A DNA stretch of 64,000 nucleotides from Mycoplasmatota bacterium (GTDB lineage Bacteria; Bacillota_I; Bacilli_A; RF39; UBA660): contig JALFKQ010000035.1 of the NCBI GenBank assembly GCA_022774645.1, forward strand, positions 1 to 64,000, in the 5' to 3' direction. The notes under the pieces are model-generated. The model saw only the letters and a list, made by a program, of their open reading frames with translations, ran no database searches and was not told the origin of the DNA. Below, in pieces: positions 50,486-59,397 of this stretch (positions are counted from its first letter, which is position 1; each line of letters begins with the position of its first letter). The translations under genes were made by a program, and so were the position numbers.

Positions 50486-51907
50486 ATGAAGAAAAGTGGA
50501 TTATTTAAAATAATCATGTTTATTCTATTTGGAATTGTTATTTTAACTTGGTTCGTATCAGCTGGATATTATAATTCAGGTGAATTAGTTGATTTAGGAA
50601 TGAATCAATTAGGATTCTTTGATTTCTGGCAACTATTATTTGCTTCATTTGGTGGTTCAGATTTTGGATATTTCGTTCAAATTCTACTATTCTTAATATC
50701 AGTTGGAGCTTTATATGGTGTACTTGGTAAAACAGGTAAATATAGAGCAGTAATCGAAAAAATAGCAAACAAATTCAAAGGCAATGAACTACATTTTATA
50801 GTAATTGTAGCATTTTTAATAACAGTACTAACATCAGTATTTAGTTATGAATTATGGTTATTCATCTTTATCCCAGCTTTAATAAGTATTATCTTATTAC
50901 TTGGATATGATAAAGTAACTGCATGTGTTGCTACATTCGGTGCTATATTAATTGGTAACATTGGTAGTACAATTGGTTACAATATAGTGGGTGCTATTCA
51001 AGAAAGCTTAGGAATTACTAAACTTTCAAATGGAATCTTCTATAGACTTGGAATATTAGCATTTTCATTATTTGCTTTAACCTTCTATCTTTATAAAGCT
51101 AAAAGAACATCTGTTAAAAAAGATGATGAAAAAGCAATAGAAGCAGAAGATTTATTTGCTGGTGAAAGCAAAGCTAACAAATATTCAGTTGTACCAATAA
51201 TCGTAATATTCTCAATATTATTTGTATTATTAATATTAGGATGTACTGCTTGGAAATCAACATTCAATGTAAAAGTTTTTACTAAAATGAATGAAGCTAT
51301 TACTAGTTTTGCAATTGGAAAAGATAAATTTACTATATTTGGTAAATTACTTGGAAATGTTAGTGCATTTGGTTCATGGCATTATGCTGAAATGGCTGTT
51401 ATGTGTACATTATCAGCATTATTACTTGGTAGATTCTATAGAATGAGTCACAAGGAAACAATAGATAACATGATTGATGGAGCTAAAAAAATATTAAATT
51501 CTGCTGTATTAGTTGTATTAGCATATACTGTTGTATATTTTGCTTGTAATACAATGACTTATCCAACAATAGCTGATTTTATACTAAAAGCAACAAGTAA
51601 ATTTAATATATTCTTTAGTACAATCTGTATGATACTTGGTTCAGTATTACATGTAGATATGTTATATGTAGTTAACTATGTTATACCACAAATAGCAGGT
51701 CAAAATGTATCAACACTTGTAATGTCATTATTAGCACAAGGTATTTACGGAGTTACAATGTTCGTAGCACCTACAAGTGTGGTATTAGTACTAGGACTTA
51801 GTTATTTAGGAATTCCTTATAAAGAATGGCTAAAAAGAACTTGGAAACTACTAGTAGCTTTATTAGCAATAGTTATGATAGCAATAATATTAGCTATGTT
51901 AATATAA
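50486..51907 (+). CDS. YfcC-like carrier of the ion-transporter superfamily
   Basis: 473 aa, about twelve membrane helices. It begins MKKSGLFKIIMFILFGIVIL. LTWFVSAGYY and the loop GIFYRLGILAF are like YfcC/C4-dicarboxylate or arginine-ornithine-type anaerobic carriers (PF03606-like). A cytoplasmic charged linker (KRTSVKKDDEKAIEAEDLF) splits the halves. Substrate cannot be told. Confidence 0.75.
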   Translation: MKKSGLFKIIMFILFGIVILTWFVSAGYYNSGELVDLGMNQLGFFDFWQLLFASFGGSDFGYFVQILLFLISVGALYGVLGKTGKYRAVIEKIANKFKGNELHFIVIVAFLITVLTSVFSYELWLFIFIPALISIILLLGYDKVTACVATFGAILIGNIGSTIGYNIVGAIQESLGITKLSNGIFYRLGILAFSLFALTFYLYKAKRTSVKKDDEKAIEAEDLFAGESKANKYSVVPIIVIFSILFVLLILGCTAWKSTFNVKVFTKMNEAITSFAIGKDKFTIFGKLLGNVSAFGSWHYAEMAVMCTLSALLLGRFYRMSHKETIDNMIDGAKKILNSAVLVVLAYTVVYFACNTMTYPTIADFILKATSKFNIFFSTICMILGSVLHVDMLYVVNYVIPQIAGQNVSTLVMSLLAQGIYGVTMFVAPTSVVLVLGLSYLGIPYKEWLKRTWKLLVALLAIVMIAIILAMLI

Positions 51908-51910
51908 TTA

Positions 51911-51935
51911 AAGAATGAATTTTCATTCTTTTTTT
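51911..51935 (+). terminator. Terminator of the carrier gene
   Basis: 8-bp stem AAGAATGA/TCATTCTT with a T7 tract. Confidence 0.88.
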
Positions 51936-51971
51936 ATGCATTAAAAACATAATAAAACACATAATATTAAT

Positions 51972-53300
51972 ATGAATAAATATAATGAAACACTAATAAA
52001 AATATTAAAAAATAGCGAAAAAGAAGCAAAAGATTTAAATCATCAATACATCGGAACAGAACATTTTATATTATCTACATTAAAGATAAATAATCCCATA
52101 AAAGATATACTTAATAATCTAAATATAACATACGAAAAATATTTAAATGAAATAAACAAAATAATAATTAATACAAAACAAAACAATCTTATATCATACA
52201 TGCCATTATTTAAAAGAATTCTTATGTCATTAAGTAATAAAAAAGAAATAACAGAAAAAGATGTATTTATAGAAATACTAGAATATGGCGAAGGTATTGG
52301 ACTATCTATACTAAATAACTTGAACATTGATTTAAATAAATTATATAACGAATTATTAAACAATAAACAAGAAGAATATGGCAATAATCTTAATGAAATA
52401 GTAAACAACAAACAATATGAACCAATAATAGGCAGAGATAAAGAAATAAATGAAATAATTGAAATACTACTAAGAAAGAATAAAAACAATCCTTTATTAA
52501 TTGGTAATCCAGGCATTGGTAAAACAGCACTTGTAGAAGCATTAGCATACAAAATAAGTAAAAAAGAAGTACCAAAAGAATTACAAAATAAAAAAATAAT
52601 ATCAGTAAACATATCAAAACTAATAAGTGGTACAAGATACAGAGGAGAATTTGAAGAAAAGTTTCATAAAATGATAGAACATTTCGAACAAAATTCAAAA
52701 TTAATTATCTTTTTTGATGAAATACATACAATAGTAGGTGCAGGAGGAGCAGAAGGAGCAATAGATGCAGCTAACATATTAAAACCATATATTGCAAGAA
52801 ACAAATTAAAAATCATTGGAGCAACAACCACAAAAGAATACTATAAATCAATATATAACGATGGAGCACTAAACAGAAGATTTCAAACAATAATGATTAA
52901 AGAACCAACAGAAAAAGAAACAATAAATATATTATTAAACACAAAAAAATATTATGAAAAATTTCACAATGTACATATAACAAATAAACAATTAGAATTA
53001 ATCGTATCGTTATCAACAAAATATATAAAAGATAGATATAATCCAGATAAAAGCTTAGATATGTTAGATAAAATATGTTCAAAAATAAAACTTAAAAATA
53101 TAATAGATGAAGACCAAATTAAAATAGATAAACTTAAAATTCAAAAAATAAACTATATAAAAAATAATGAATTTAATAAAGCAAAACAAATATCAAATAT
53201 AATAAATAATTATAAAAAAGATAAATTAAAAATAGATGAAAAAACTATATATGAGGCATTCAATATAACCAAAAAAAATACCTTTGGATTTTGTTCATAA
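51972..53300 (+). CDS. ClpC-like ATPase with a single AAA+ domain
   Basis: 442 aa. An N-terminal Clp repeat domain (AKDLNHQYIGTEHFILSTLK), the first nucleotide-binding domain with Walker A GNPGIGKTALVEA and Walker B LIIFFDEIHT, and its arginine fingers (GALNRRFQ), then a UVR-like coiled segment (KLKIQKINYIKNNEFNKAKQ). The chain stops (NTFGFCS) exactly where the second AAA+ domain would start in ~810-residue ClpC. No second half is encoded downstream, so it is a natural half-length form or an old truncation. Confidence 0.82.
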   Translation: MNKYNETLIKILKNSEKEAKDLNHQYIGTEHFILSTLKINNPIKDILNNLNITYEKYLNEINKIIINTKQNNLISYMPLFKRILMSLSNKKEITEKDVFIEILEYGEGIGLSILNNLNIDLNKLYNELLNNKQEEYGNNLNEIVNNKQYEPIIGRDKEINEIIEILLRKNKNNPLLIGNPGIGKTALVEALAYKISKKEVPKELQNKKIISVNISKLISGTRYRGEFEEKFHKMIEHFEQNSKLIIFFDEIHTIVGAGGAEGAIDAANILKPYIARNKLKIIGATTTKEYYKSIYNDGALNRRFQTIMIKEPTEKETINILLNTKKYYEKFHNVHITNKQLELIVSLSTKYIKDRYNPDKSLDMLDKICSKIKLKNIIDEDQIKIDKLKIQKINYIKNNEFNKAKQISNIINNYKKDKLKIDEKTIYEAFNITKKNTFGFCS

Positions 53301-53343
53301 ATAATTCACAATTATATGATATAATTTAATTGGTGATGAGAAA

Positions 53344-54024
53344 ATGGATTATTATTATTTAGATGTCATATTAATATTAAGTATTATATTATTACCCTTA
53401 TATGCTAATATAAAAATAAATATGACATACAGCAAATATTCAAAAAAACAAAATAGTAGAAACCTTACAGGTAAAGAAGTTGCAGAAAAAATACTAGAAA
53501 TGAATGGACTTAGTAATGTAAAAGTTGGACAAATCGGAGGAAGCTTAACAGATCATTACGACCCTAGAAACAAAAGTATTAGCCTATCAAGTGATATTTA
53601 TAACAAAACTTCAATATCAGCTTGTGCAGTAGCTGCACACGAAGTCGGACATGCAATACAAGATAAAGAAAAATATAGTATGCTAGTCTTTAGAACTAAA
53701 ATTGTACCACTTGTTAATTTCACATCAAGATTATCAACAATATTTGTATTTTTAGGTTTCTTTCTAGAATTTATGAATCTAATAACAATCGGAGCAATAT
53801 TATTATCAGTCGGTTTATTCTTCCAATTAATTACTTTACCAGTTGAATTTGATGCTTCAAGAAGAGCAAAAGAAGAATTACAAAAATGTGGATTAATTGA
53901 AAAAGAAGATACAAAAGGTGCTAATAAAGTACTAAAAGCAGCAGCATTTACATATGTAGCCGGTTTCCTTGCTTCTGCACTACAAATAGTAAGGTTACTT
54001 CTAATAAGTAGAGATAGAGACTAA
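53344..54024 (+). CDS. Membrane zinc metalloprotease (YugP family)
   Basis: 226 aa: an N-terminal helix, a zinc motif AAHEVGHAIQ (HExxH, near residue 99), two central membrane helices and a C-terminal helix. Close to the YugP/Zn_peptidase_2 family; substrate unknown. Confidence 0.9.
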   Translation: MDYYYLDVILILSIILLPLYANIKINMTYSKYSKKQNSRNLTGKEVAEKILEMNGLSNVKVGQIGGSLTDHYDPRNKSISLSSDIYNKTSISACAVAAHEVGHAIQDKEKYSMLVFRTKIVPLVNFTSRLSTIFVFLGFFLEFMNLITIGAILLSVGLFFQLITLPVEFDASRRAKEELQKCGLIEKEDTKGANKVLKAAAFTYVAGFLASALQIVRLLLISRDRD

Positions 54025-54038
54025 AAAGTCTCTTTTTT
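54016..54038 (+). terminator. Terminator of the Zn-protease gene
   Basis: AGAGACT/AGTCTCT stem with T6; overlaps the stop codon. Confidence 0.85.
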
Positions 54039-54039
54039 A

Positions 54040-54071
54040 ATGAAAAAAAATAGTTTCAAATGAAACTATTT
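54040..54071 (-). terminator. Terminator of the rpsF-ssb-rpsR operon
   Basis: A perfect 11-bp stem (54048-54058 with 54061-54071) and a T8 minus-strand tract. Confidence 0.92.
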
Positions 54072-54278
54072 TGTATATGGTAATAAAGCCATATATCTTG
54101 CAATCTTAATTTGATTAGCAATATGTCTTTGATGTTTAGCACAAGCACCAGTCATTCTTCTAGGTAAGATTTTTCCTTTTTCATTAATATATTTAGAAAC
54201 AATCATTACATCTTTATAATCAACTGATTTTCCAGCGCACATTTGACATATTTTCTTTCTTCTATAAAACTCTGCCAT
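54066..54278 (-). CDS. rpsR: 30S ribosomal protein S18
   Basis: 70 aa: [20 protein letters not shown], then [20 protein letters not shown]. It has three of the four Cys of a zinc-binding (C+) S18 (CQMC and ACAKH). Last gene of the rpsF-ssb-rpsR operon. Confidence 0.98.
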   Translation of the reverse strand: MAEFYRRKKICQMCAGKSVDYKDVMIVSKYINEKGKILPRRMTGACAKHQRHIANQIKIARYMALLPYTK

Positions 54279-54308
54279 TTTTTCCTCCTTAAATTAATAA
54301 GTTAATCA

Positions 54309-54788
54309 TTATAGAAATGGTAAATCATCATCACTTAATGATACATCCTTATCATAATTTTCATATGGATCTGACTTAGAAATGTCATACTCTGGCATTA
54401 CATCAATTGGAGCTTCCGCTGGAGCATCCATATATGTAGTATCTGTACTAACAGTAGGAGTAGAACCATCATTCTTTCCTCCAACAAATTCAGCATTTTC
54501 AACTACTACTTCTGTTACATATCTCTTACTTCCATCTTGTGCATCATAACTTCTAGTTTGTACTCTACCTTCTACACATATTAAACTTCCTTTTTTAAAG
54601 AATTTTGATACAAATGTAGCAGTATTTCTAAAAGCAACACAAGGTAAAAAGTCTGCATCATAATTTCCATCTTTATTTTTAAAATTACGATTAACAGCAA
54701 CAGTAAAACTTGCAGTAGAAAATCCAGCAGTTGTACTTCTAAGTTCAGGATCTTTTGTTAATCTTCCAACTAAAACAATCTTATTCAT
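54309..54788 (-). CDS. ssb: Single-stranded DNA-binding protein
   Basis: 159 aa. OB fold MNKIVLVGRLTKDPELRSTT, GSLICVEGRVQTRSYDAQDG; a low-complexity linker; the acidic tip SLSDDDLPFL, the site that recruits repair and replication proteins. It sits between rpsF and rpsR, as in most Firmicutes. Confidence 0.98.
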   Translation of the reverse strand: MNKIVLVGRLTKDPELRSTTAGFSTASFTVAVNRNFKNKDGNYDADFLPCVAFRNTATFVSKFFKKGSLICVEGRVQTRSYDAQDGSKRYVTEVVVENAEFVGGKNDGSTPTVSTDTTYMDAPAEAPIDVMPEYDISKSDPYENYDKDVSLSDDDLPFL

Positions 54789-54791
54789 TAA

Positions 54792-55079
54792 CTACTCCTC
54801 TTCTCTTATGACAATATGTCTTAAGATGTTTTCATCAATTTTAGCTTTTCTATCAAATTCTCTAACAGCAGCTACACTAGCTTCAACATTAAATACATAA
54901 TAGTTTCCTCTTAATTGTTTCTTAATAGGATAAGCTAACTTCTTTTGACCCATATCTTTAGAATTAACAATCTTTGCTTTCATATCAGTTAATACTTTTT
55001 CAAAAGTTTTAACAACTTCTTTTTGAGTTTTTTCATCGATATCAGTCTTAACGATAAACATTATTTCATATTTATTCAT
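54792..55079 (-). CDS. rpsF: 30S ribosomal protein S6
   Basis: 95 aa, MNKYEIMFIVKTDIDEKTQK to ILRHIVIREEE. The start is ATG 55079 with AAAGGAGGTG; the frame is open back to 55217 but that part is the leader and the argS terminator. First gene of rpsF-ssb-rpsR. Confidence 0.97.
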   Translation of the reverse strand: MNKYEIMFIVKTDIDEKTQKEVVKTFEKVLTDMKAKIVNSKDMGQKKLAYPIKKQLRGNYYVFNVEASVAAVREFDRKAKIDENILRHIVIREEE

Positions 55080-55177
55080 TACTACACCTCCTTTTGGTCT
55101 CACGGCTTCACTTAAAAATGAAGCAAGGAACTTTTTTCGTTCGAGTGTATTATAGCATACAACTACGAAACTTACAA
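55080..55177 (-). promoter_or_regulatory. rpsF promoter and candidate S6:S18 leader
   Basis: Minus strand: TTGTAA (55172-55177), 17 nt, TATAAT (55149-55154). The leader has a GCTTCA/TGAAGC hairpin (55105-55110 with 55119-55124) followed directly by CCGTGAG. A CCG beside a hairpin is a mark of the S6:S18-binding leader, by which this operon is autoregulated in many bacteria. Confidence 0.6.
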
Positions 55178-55191
55178 CAAAATTAATTAAT

Positions 55192-55221
55192 TTTACAAAA
55201 AAAGTATGCAAAAGCATACTT
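55192..55221 (-). terminator. Terminator of argS
   Basis: AAGTATGC/GCATACTT (55202-55209 with 55214-55221) and a T7 minus-strand tract. Confidence 0.9.
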
Positions 55222-55229
55222 ATTGATTA

Positions 55230-56951
55230 TTACATCTTCTCTGGAACACCTATAGCTAATATATTAAGTAATTTATAACCAACATTATACATAATATTAA
55301 GAAGCCCAATATAACTTTCTTTCTTTAACTCATCAGTTTCATTAAGAACAGATCTTTCACCATAGAATTTATTAAATAAACTACATAAATCAAATAAATA
55401 CTCACATACATAACTAAGAGTTTTTTCATTATATGCTTTATTTAACATCTTAGATATCTCTAATAGTTTAATATAAATACTTTTTTCTGTTTCACTATAT
55501 ACAGAATGAATTGAATATTTATTCATATTTGCCTTGTTTAATATAGATTTAATTCTAACCATAGTATATAAAACATATGGACCAGTTTTACCTTCAAATG
55601 AAGTTATTTTGTCAATATCAAATATAAAATCTGTTGTTCTATAAGGTAATAAATCAGCAAACTTAATAGTTGCAACTGTAAGTATATCAGCAATTTTATC
55701 TTTCTCACTTTCATCATACTTATCAAGTTTAGATATCAATTTAGTTTTAACATCATTAATTAATCCGTTTAATGATGCAACACCACCATCTCTTGTTTTA
55801 AATGGTTTACCATCACTACCATTCATAGTTCCAAACCAATAATGTGATAGTTTAACATCATCTCTAACTAAATGAGATTTATAAGCTGCTCTAAAAACTT
55901 GTTCAAAATACAATGATTGTCTTGCATCAACAACATACCAGATTTCATCTGGATTATATAATTTAACCCTAGCATATATAGTAGCTAGATCACGAGTTGC
56001 ATATATAGTAGCTCCATCATTTTTAATTACAATTAGTGGTGGTACTTCTAGCTTATCATCATCCTTTTTAACATCAATAACCTTAGCTCCTTCACTTTCA
56101 TACATATATGGTTCTAAAACCTTAAGAGTATCAGGAACATATTTTAAAGAACTAAGTTCACCTTCCCATAAATCAAAATTACAATTTAAATAATCATAAG
56201 ATTTCTTAATTGATTTTTTAGATACTTCAACAATATCCTTCCACATTGAAAAGTATGGCTCCACCTCTTTATCAACAAGAGCAGTGATTTTTCTTACTTC
56301 TTCCATTCTTTCAGGATTTTCTTTTGCATCATTACTAGCTGCAGGATAATATTCACCAAGTTCTTCTTCTGTAATTTCAAGCTTAGGATATTTTCCTTTA
56401 TAATTAAGATCAAAATAACACAAATCAGGTTTTCTCTTTTTAATTTCAGTTATTAACATACCAGACTGTCTTCCAATATCTCCTAAATGAACATCTCCTA
56501 TAGTTTTCATTCCTAATGTTTCAGCAAGCCTTTTTAAAGACTCACCAATATTAGCAGGTCTCATATGTCCAACATGTAATGCCTTAGCAGCATTAGCTCC
56601 ACCATAATCAACCATAATAGTCTTTTTTTCTAATTTATCAATTAAATTGTCAAAATTATCAATTGAACTATTTATTCTATCAAGTAAATATTTTTCATTA
56701 ATAGTCACATTAATAAATCCAGGTCCAGCTATATTAACATTTAAAAATCTGTCATCAAATTTACTAACTATTTGATCAGCAATTTCCCTTGGATTTTTTC
56801 CATATCTTTTAGCTAAAGACATACAAACATTAATTTGAAACTCACCAAGGTCGCGTCTTGAAGAGGACTCCAAACTAACATTTTCAATATCATATCCACA
56901 TTCAGCAATAACATCATGTATATACTTCTCTGTTTCTTTTAAAAAACTCAT
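55230..56951 (-). CDS. argS: Arginyl-tRNA synthetase
   Basis: 573 aa, class I. The N-terminal Add-1 tRNA-binding domain, HVGHMR (HIGH signature, near residue 126), a KMSK-equivalent loop PFKTRDGG as in ArgRS that lack canonical KMSK, and the DALR anticodon-binding domain at the C-terminus (LYTMVRIKSILNKANM onward). Charges tRNA-Arg. Confidence 0.97.
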   Translation of the reverse strand: MSFLKETEKYIHDVIAECGYDIENVSLESSSRRDLGEFQINVCMSLAKRYGKNPREIADQIVSKFDDRFLNVNIAGPGFINVTINEKYLLDRINSSIDNFDNLIDKLEKKTIMVDYGGANAAKALHVGHMRPANIGESLKRLAETLGMKTIGDVHLGDIGRQSGMLITEIKKRKPDLCYFDLNYKGKYPKLEITEEELGEYYPAASNDAKENPERMEEVRKITALVDKEVEPYFSMWKDIVEVSKKSIKKSYDYLNCNFDLWEGELSSLKYVPDTLKVLEPYMYESEGAKVIDVKKDDDKLEVPPLIVIKNDGATIYATRDLATIYARVKLYNPDEIWYVVDARQSLYFEQVFRAAYKSHLVRDDVKLSHYWFGTMNGSDGKPFKTRDGGVASLNGLINDVKTKLISKLDKYDESEKDKIADILTVATIKFADLLPYRTTDFIFDIDKITSFEGKTGPYVLYTMVRIKSILNKANMNKYSIHSVYSETEKSIYIKLLEISKMLNKAYNEKTLSYVCEYLFDLCSLFNKFYGERSVLNETDELKKESYIGLLNIMYNVGYKLLNILAIGVPEKM

Positions 56952-57056
56952 AACATCCTCTCCTTCTTAAATATGATTATAACATTATTAACATTTTTTT
57001 CAAAGCATTATATACTTTTAAATACAAAAATACTATAATATATAATAGGAGACAAT

Positions 57057-57599
57057 ATGAAAAATGTATTATATGCACAACTTATAGGCGCAGCAGCAAT
57101 GCTTACAATAACTCTTTCTGTGCAATGTAGAAAGAAAAAACATATGATGATGGTTCAATCAGCCGCACACATGTTATATGCATTTCAATATGCATTATTA
57201 GGTGCATTCTCTGCAGCATTTATGGATGCAATCGCAGTACTAAGAAATATGCTCTTCTACAAATACGATAAAAATAAAAAGCAAGTCCCATTATATTTAA
57301 CAATAACTGTTCTATTTGTAACAGGTTTAATCGGCTATTTAAATTATACAAATCCATTATCACTATTGCCAGTTATAATAGCAATGCTCTACACAATAGG
57401 AGCCTCATTCAAAGATCCTAAAGTATATAAATATGTTTTCGGATTTTGTGCAATAGCATGGTTATTCTATAATTTAAAATTTAAAGCATATGTATGTATC
57501 ATCGGAAACATAATGGAAATAACTTCAACAACAATAGCTTTAATTAGAGATACTAAAAATTCAAAAAAGAAAAAAAGAAAAAAGAGTTCATCAAAATAA
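57057..57599 (+). CDS. YgjV-family membrane protein
   Basis: 180 aa with five or six helices and a basic tail (KNSKKKKRKKSSSK). QSAAHMLYAFQYALLGAFSA and AVLRNMLFYKYDK are typical of the Imp-YgjV family. Function unknown. Confidence 0.82.
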   Translation: MKNVLYAQLIGAAAMLTITLSVQCRKKKHMMMVQSAAHMLYAFQYALLGAFSAAFMDAIAVLRNMLFYKYDKNKKQVPLYLTITVLFVTGLIGYLNYTNPLSLLPVIIAMLYTIGASFKDPKVYKYVFGFCAIAWLFYNLKFKAYVCIIGNIMEITSTTIALIRDTKNSKKKKRKKSSSK

Positions 57600-57608
57600 T
57601 TAACCTTT

Positions 57609-58796
57609 TTATTTAGTTAACCTAGGACAAAAAGAATTTTTAATATTATCTTTATAATTTGATAAAACAATCTTAGTTACTTCATTTACCTTATTAACAT
57701 CAATATTTAAAAAATTAGATATTACATCATCACTAAAAAATTGATTGTTTATAAAACCAAATTTCAAAATAATGATAATTAATTCATCAGAAGAAAATTC
57801 ATCAAATATATTTAACATTTCCTCTGATTTAGATAATTTTACTGCCTCTTCATAAATCTTAGAAGTAATTATACTTTTTTCTGATAAGCTCGAATTTTTT
57901 AATATTCTTTTTATTTTTCTAACAATACTATCATGATAATATTTTGTTTGTTCAGGTGTTAACTTACTCACATAATCAGAAGAACCATCTCCATATTTAA
58001 GAAATATTATTTTTTTATCGTAATCATTTAATTTAGAAACGGCTTTATCAACTTCTTCTTTTGAATACGATGAAAATGACTCATAAATAGATTTTTTCTC
58101 ATTTTTCTTCTTTTTTTTAGATATACTCACTTTTTTATTACTAATATCTATATATCCTTTTTCACTTAAATTCTTTCCTAAATCACTTACTAATTTAGAT
58201 ATCTTTCTAGATAAATAAGTATGAGTAATTGAAAACATATCAGCAATCTCAAGTTGAGTATATCTTTCACTATCAAAAAATCCAAAATACATTGTTAATA
58301 TTCTTTTATCATTATCAGGCAATTTCTCTATCTCAGATAATATAGAGTCTTTAAGTTCAGAGTTAATAATACTACCTTCCAAATCAAAATCGTCTAAAAT
58401 AGTTTCACCAAGTCTAAAATCACTATCATCACAAATAGGATTATCAAAACTATCAACATAAAAGTGCTTTTTTTCAGATTTTAAAAACCTTAATATTTCA
58501 TTATCTATACATTTAGAAAGATAAGTAGAAAACTTAACATTATAACTTATATCAAAAGTTTCAACAGCATTTAATAATCCGATATTACCAACTTGAACTA
58601 AATCATTCTTATCAAACCATAAAGTACAATATTTTTTATTAATATAATAAATAACGAATTTAATGTTGTATCTCACAATAGTATCTTTAGCTTCCAAATC
58701 ACCATTTCTATACCTTTTAAATAATTCTATAATTTCTTTATCAGATATAGATGCTGGTAAAAAATAATCACTTAAAAATGATTCAACCTTTTTCAT
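57609..58796 (-). CDS. Sporulation-type sigma factor with extra C-terminal modules
   Basis: About 395 aa against ~240 for SigE/F/G/K-type factors. Region 2 (RYNIKFVIYYINKKYCTLWF, then DLVQVGNIGLLNAVETFD) and a first region 4 (LPDNDKRILTMYFGF, then YTQLEIADMFSIT) are good. Two further region-4-like units follow, near residues 250-300 (LNDYDKKIIFLKYGDG) and 330-385 (FSSDELIIIILKFGFI), with poorer helix-turn-helix parts. ATG 58796 has AAGGGG 9 nt upstream. Promoter specificity cannot be told. Confidence 0.75.
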   Translation of the reverse strand: MKKVESFLSDYFLPASISDKEIIELFKRYRNGDLEAKDTIVRYNIKFVIYYINKKYCTLWFDKNDLVQVGNIGLLNAVETFDISYNVKFSTYLSKCIDNEILRFLKSEKKHFYVDSFDNPICDDSDFRLGETILDDFDLEGSIINSELKDSILSEIEKLPDNDKRILTMYFGFFDSERYTQLEIADMFSITHTYLSRKISKLVSDLGKNLSEKGYIDISNKKVSISKKKKKNEKKSIYESFSSYSKEEVDKAVSKLNDYDKKIIFLKYGDGSSDYVSKLTPEQTKYYHDSIVRKIKRILKNSSLSEKSIITSKIYEEAVKLSKSEEMLNIFDEFSSDELIIIILKFGFINNQFFSDDVISNFLNIDVNKVNEVTKIVLSNYKDNIKNSFCPRLTK

Positions 58797-58889
58797 ATTT
58801 TTCAACCCCTTATATGAATATAATTTTTTAAGTTCAAATATAATACCACATATTTTCTAAAAGTCAAATTAAATAAAAATAGTGTTCAT

Positions 58890-58918
58890 TTTACAAAATT
58901 AAATAAATATGATATAAT
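58890..58918 (+). promoter_or_regulatory. Promoter of the structured RNA
   Basis: TTTACA (58890-58895), 17 nt, TATAAT (58913-58918). The predicted start falls at about 58925, the first base-paired bases of the RNA. Confidence 0.85.
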
Positions 58919-58923
58919 GTAGA

Positions 58924-59378
58924 TGTATGGAGCATTATGCTAGTCAAACATACCACTAGAAGATGGGGCTAAAAATCCATCAATTGTGTAAAAATGATAC
59001 TTTATATATTTTGCTTCTTTCGCCCAGATTGGGGTGGATATATAATTTTAGATTTAAGGAAAAGATGTAATGGCATATATCCGAATCCTTATATCAAATC
59101 GAAGAACACGAACACACATGTCGTGAGTGAATTATTGGGATAGTAATTGAAAAATAATTTGCAAAAGCGAATAAAAGTGATTTATGTTTGTTTGGGAAAA
59201 CCTCTAGTATGCCTATATTATAAGGATTGAAGTGCGGACTAAGTGGTGATCGAGTGATCATTATGGCAACAAATGGTTAATTCTTTCAAAGAGAAATCGC
59301 CCTAGGGTAACCGAAGGTAAGAATTAGAGAAATTCGACTCGACCAAAGCCGTAAAATTAATTTATAATATTCCATACA
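58924..59378 (+). ncRNA. Large structured RNA, candidate OLE RNA
   Basis: A 600-bp stretch without a gene that folds. The ends pair over 8 bp (TGTATGGA 58924-58931 with TCCATACA 59371-59378). Inner stems are CTAGT/ACTAG (58940, 58955), GATGG/CCATC (58962, 58977), GGATATAT/ATATATCC (59036, 59075), CACGA/TCGTG (59107, 59121), TGATC/GATCA (59247, 59256) and TAATTCTT/AAGAATTA (59278, 59319). GATTT+AAGG (59051-59059) pairs with CCTT...AAATC (59087-59100), interleaved with the GGATATAT stem. Context (a CorB-like OapA gene 20 nt downstream) suggests OLE RNA, normally ~600 nt. Not RNase P, tmRNA, SRP or an intron by motif. Confidence 0.72.
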
Positions 59379-59397
59379 CAAAACCAAAGGGAGTTAA

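Noticed and set aside
51972-53343. Frameshifted ClpC
   Set aside because: The sequence after the stop encodes no second AAA+ domain in any frame before the next gene.
55080-55217. N-terminal extension of rpsF
   Set aside because: The upstream frame covers the promoter, leader and argS terminator; a perfect ribosome site marks the internal ATG.
58924-59378. RNase P RNA, tmRNA, SRP RNA or a self-splicing intron
   Set aside because: The closing helix and size suggested RNase P or tmRNA, but the conserved motifs of each (RNase P core boxes, tmRNA tRNA-like ends with CCA, SRP tetraloops, group II domain V) are absent. TTCGACTC near 59333 only looks like a T-loop.
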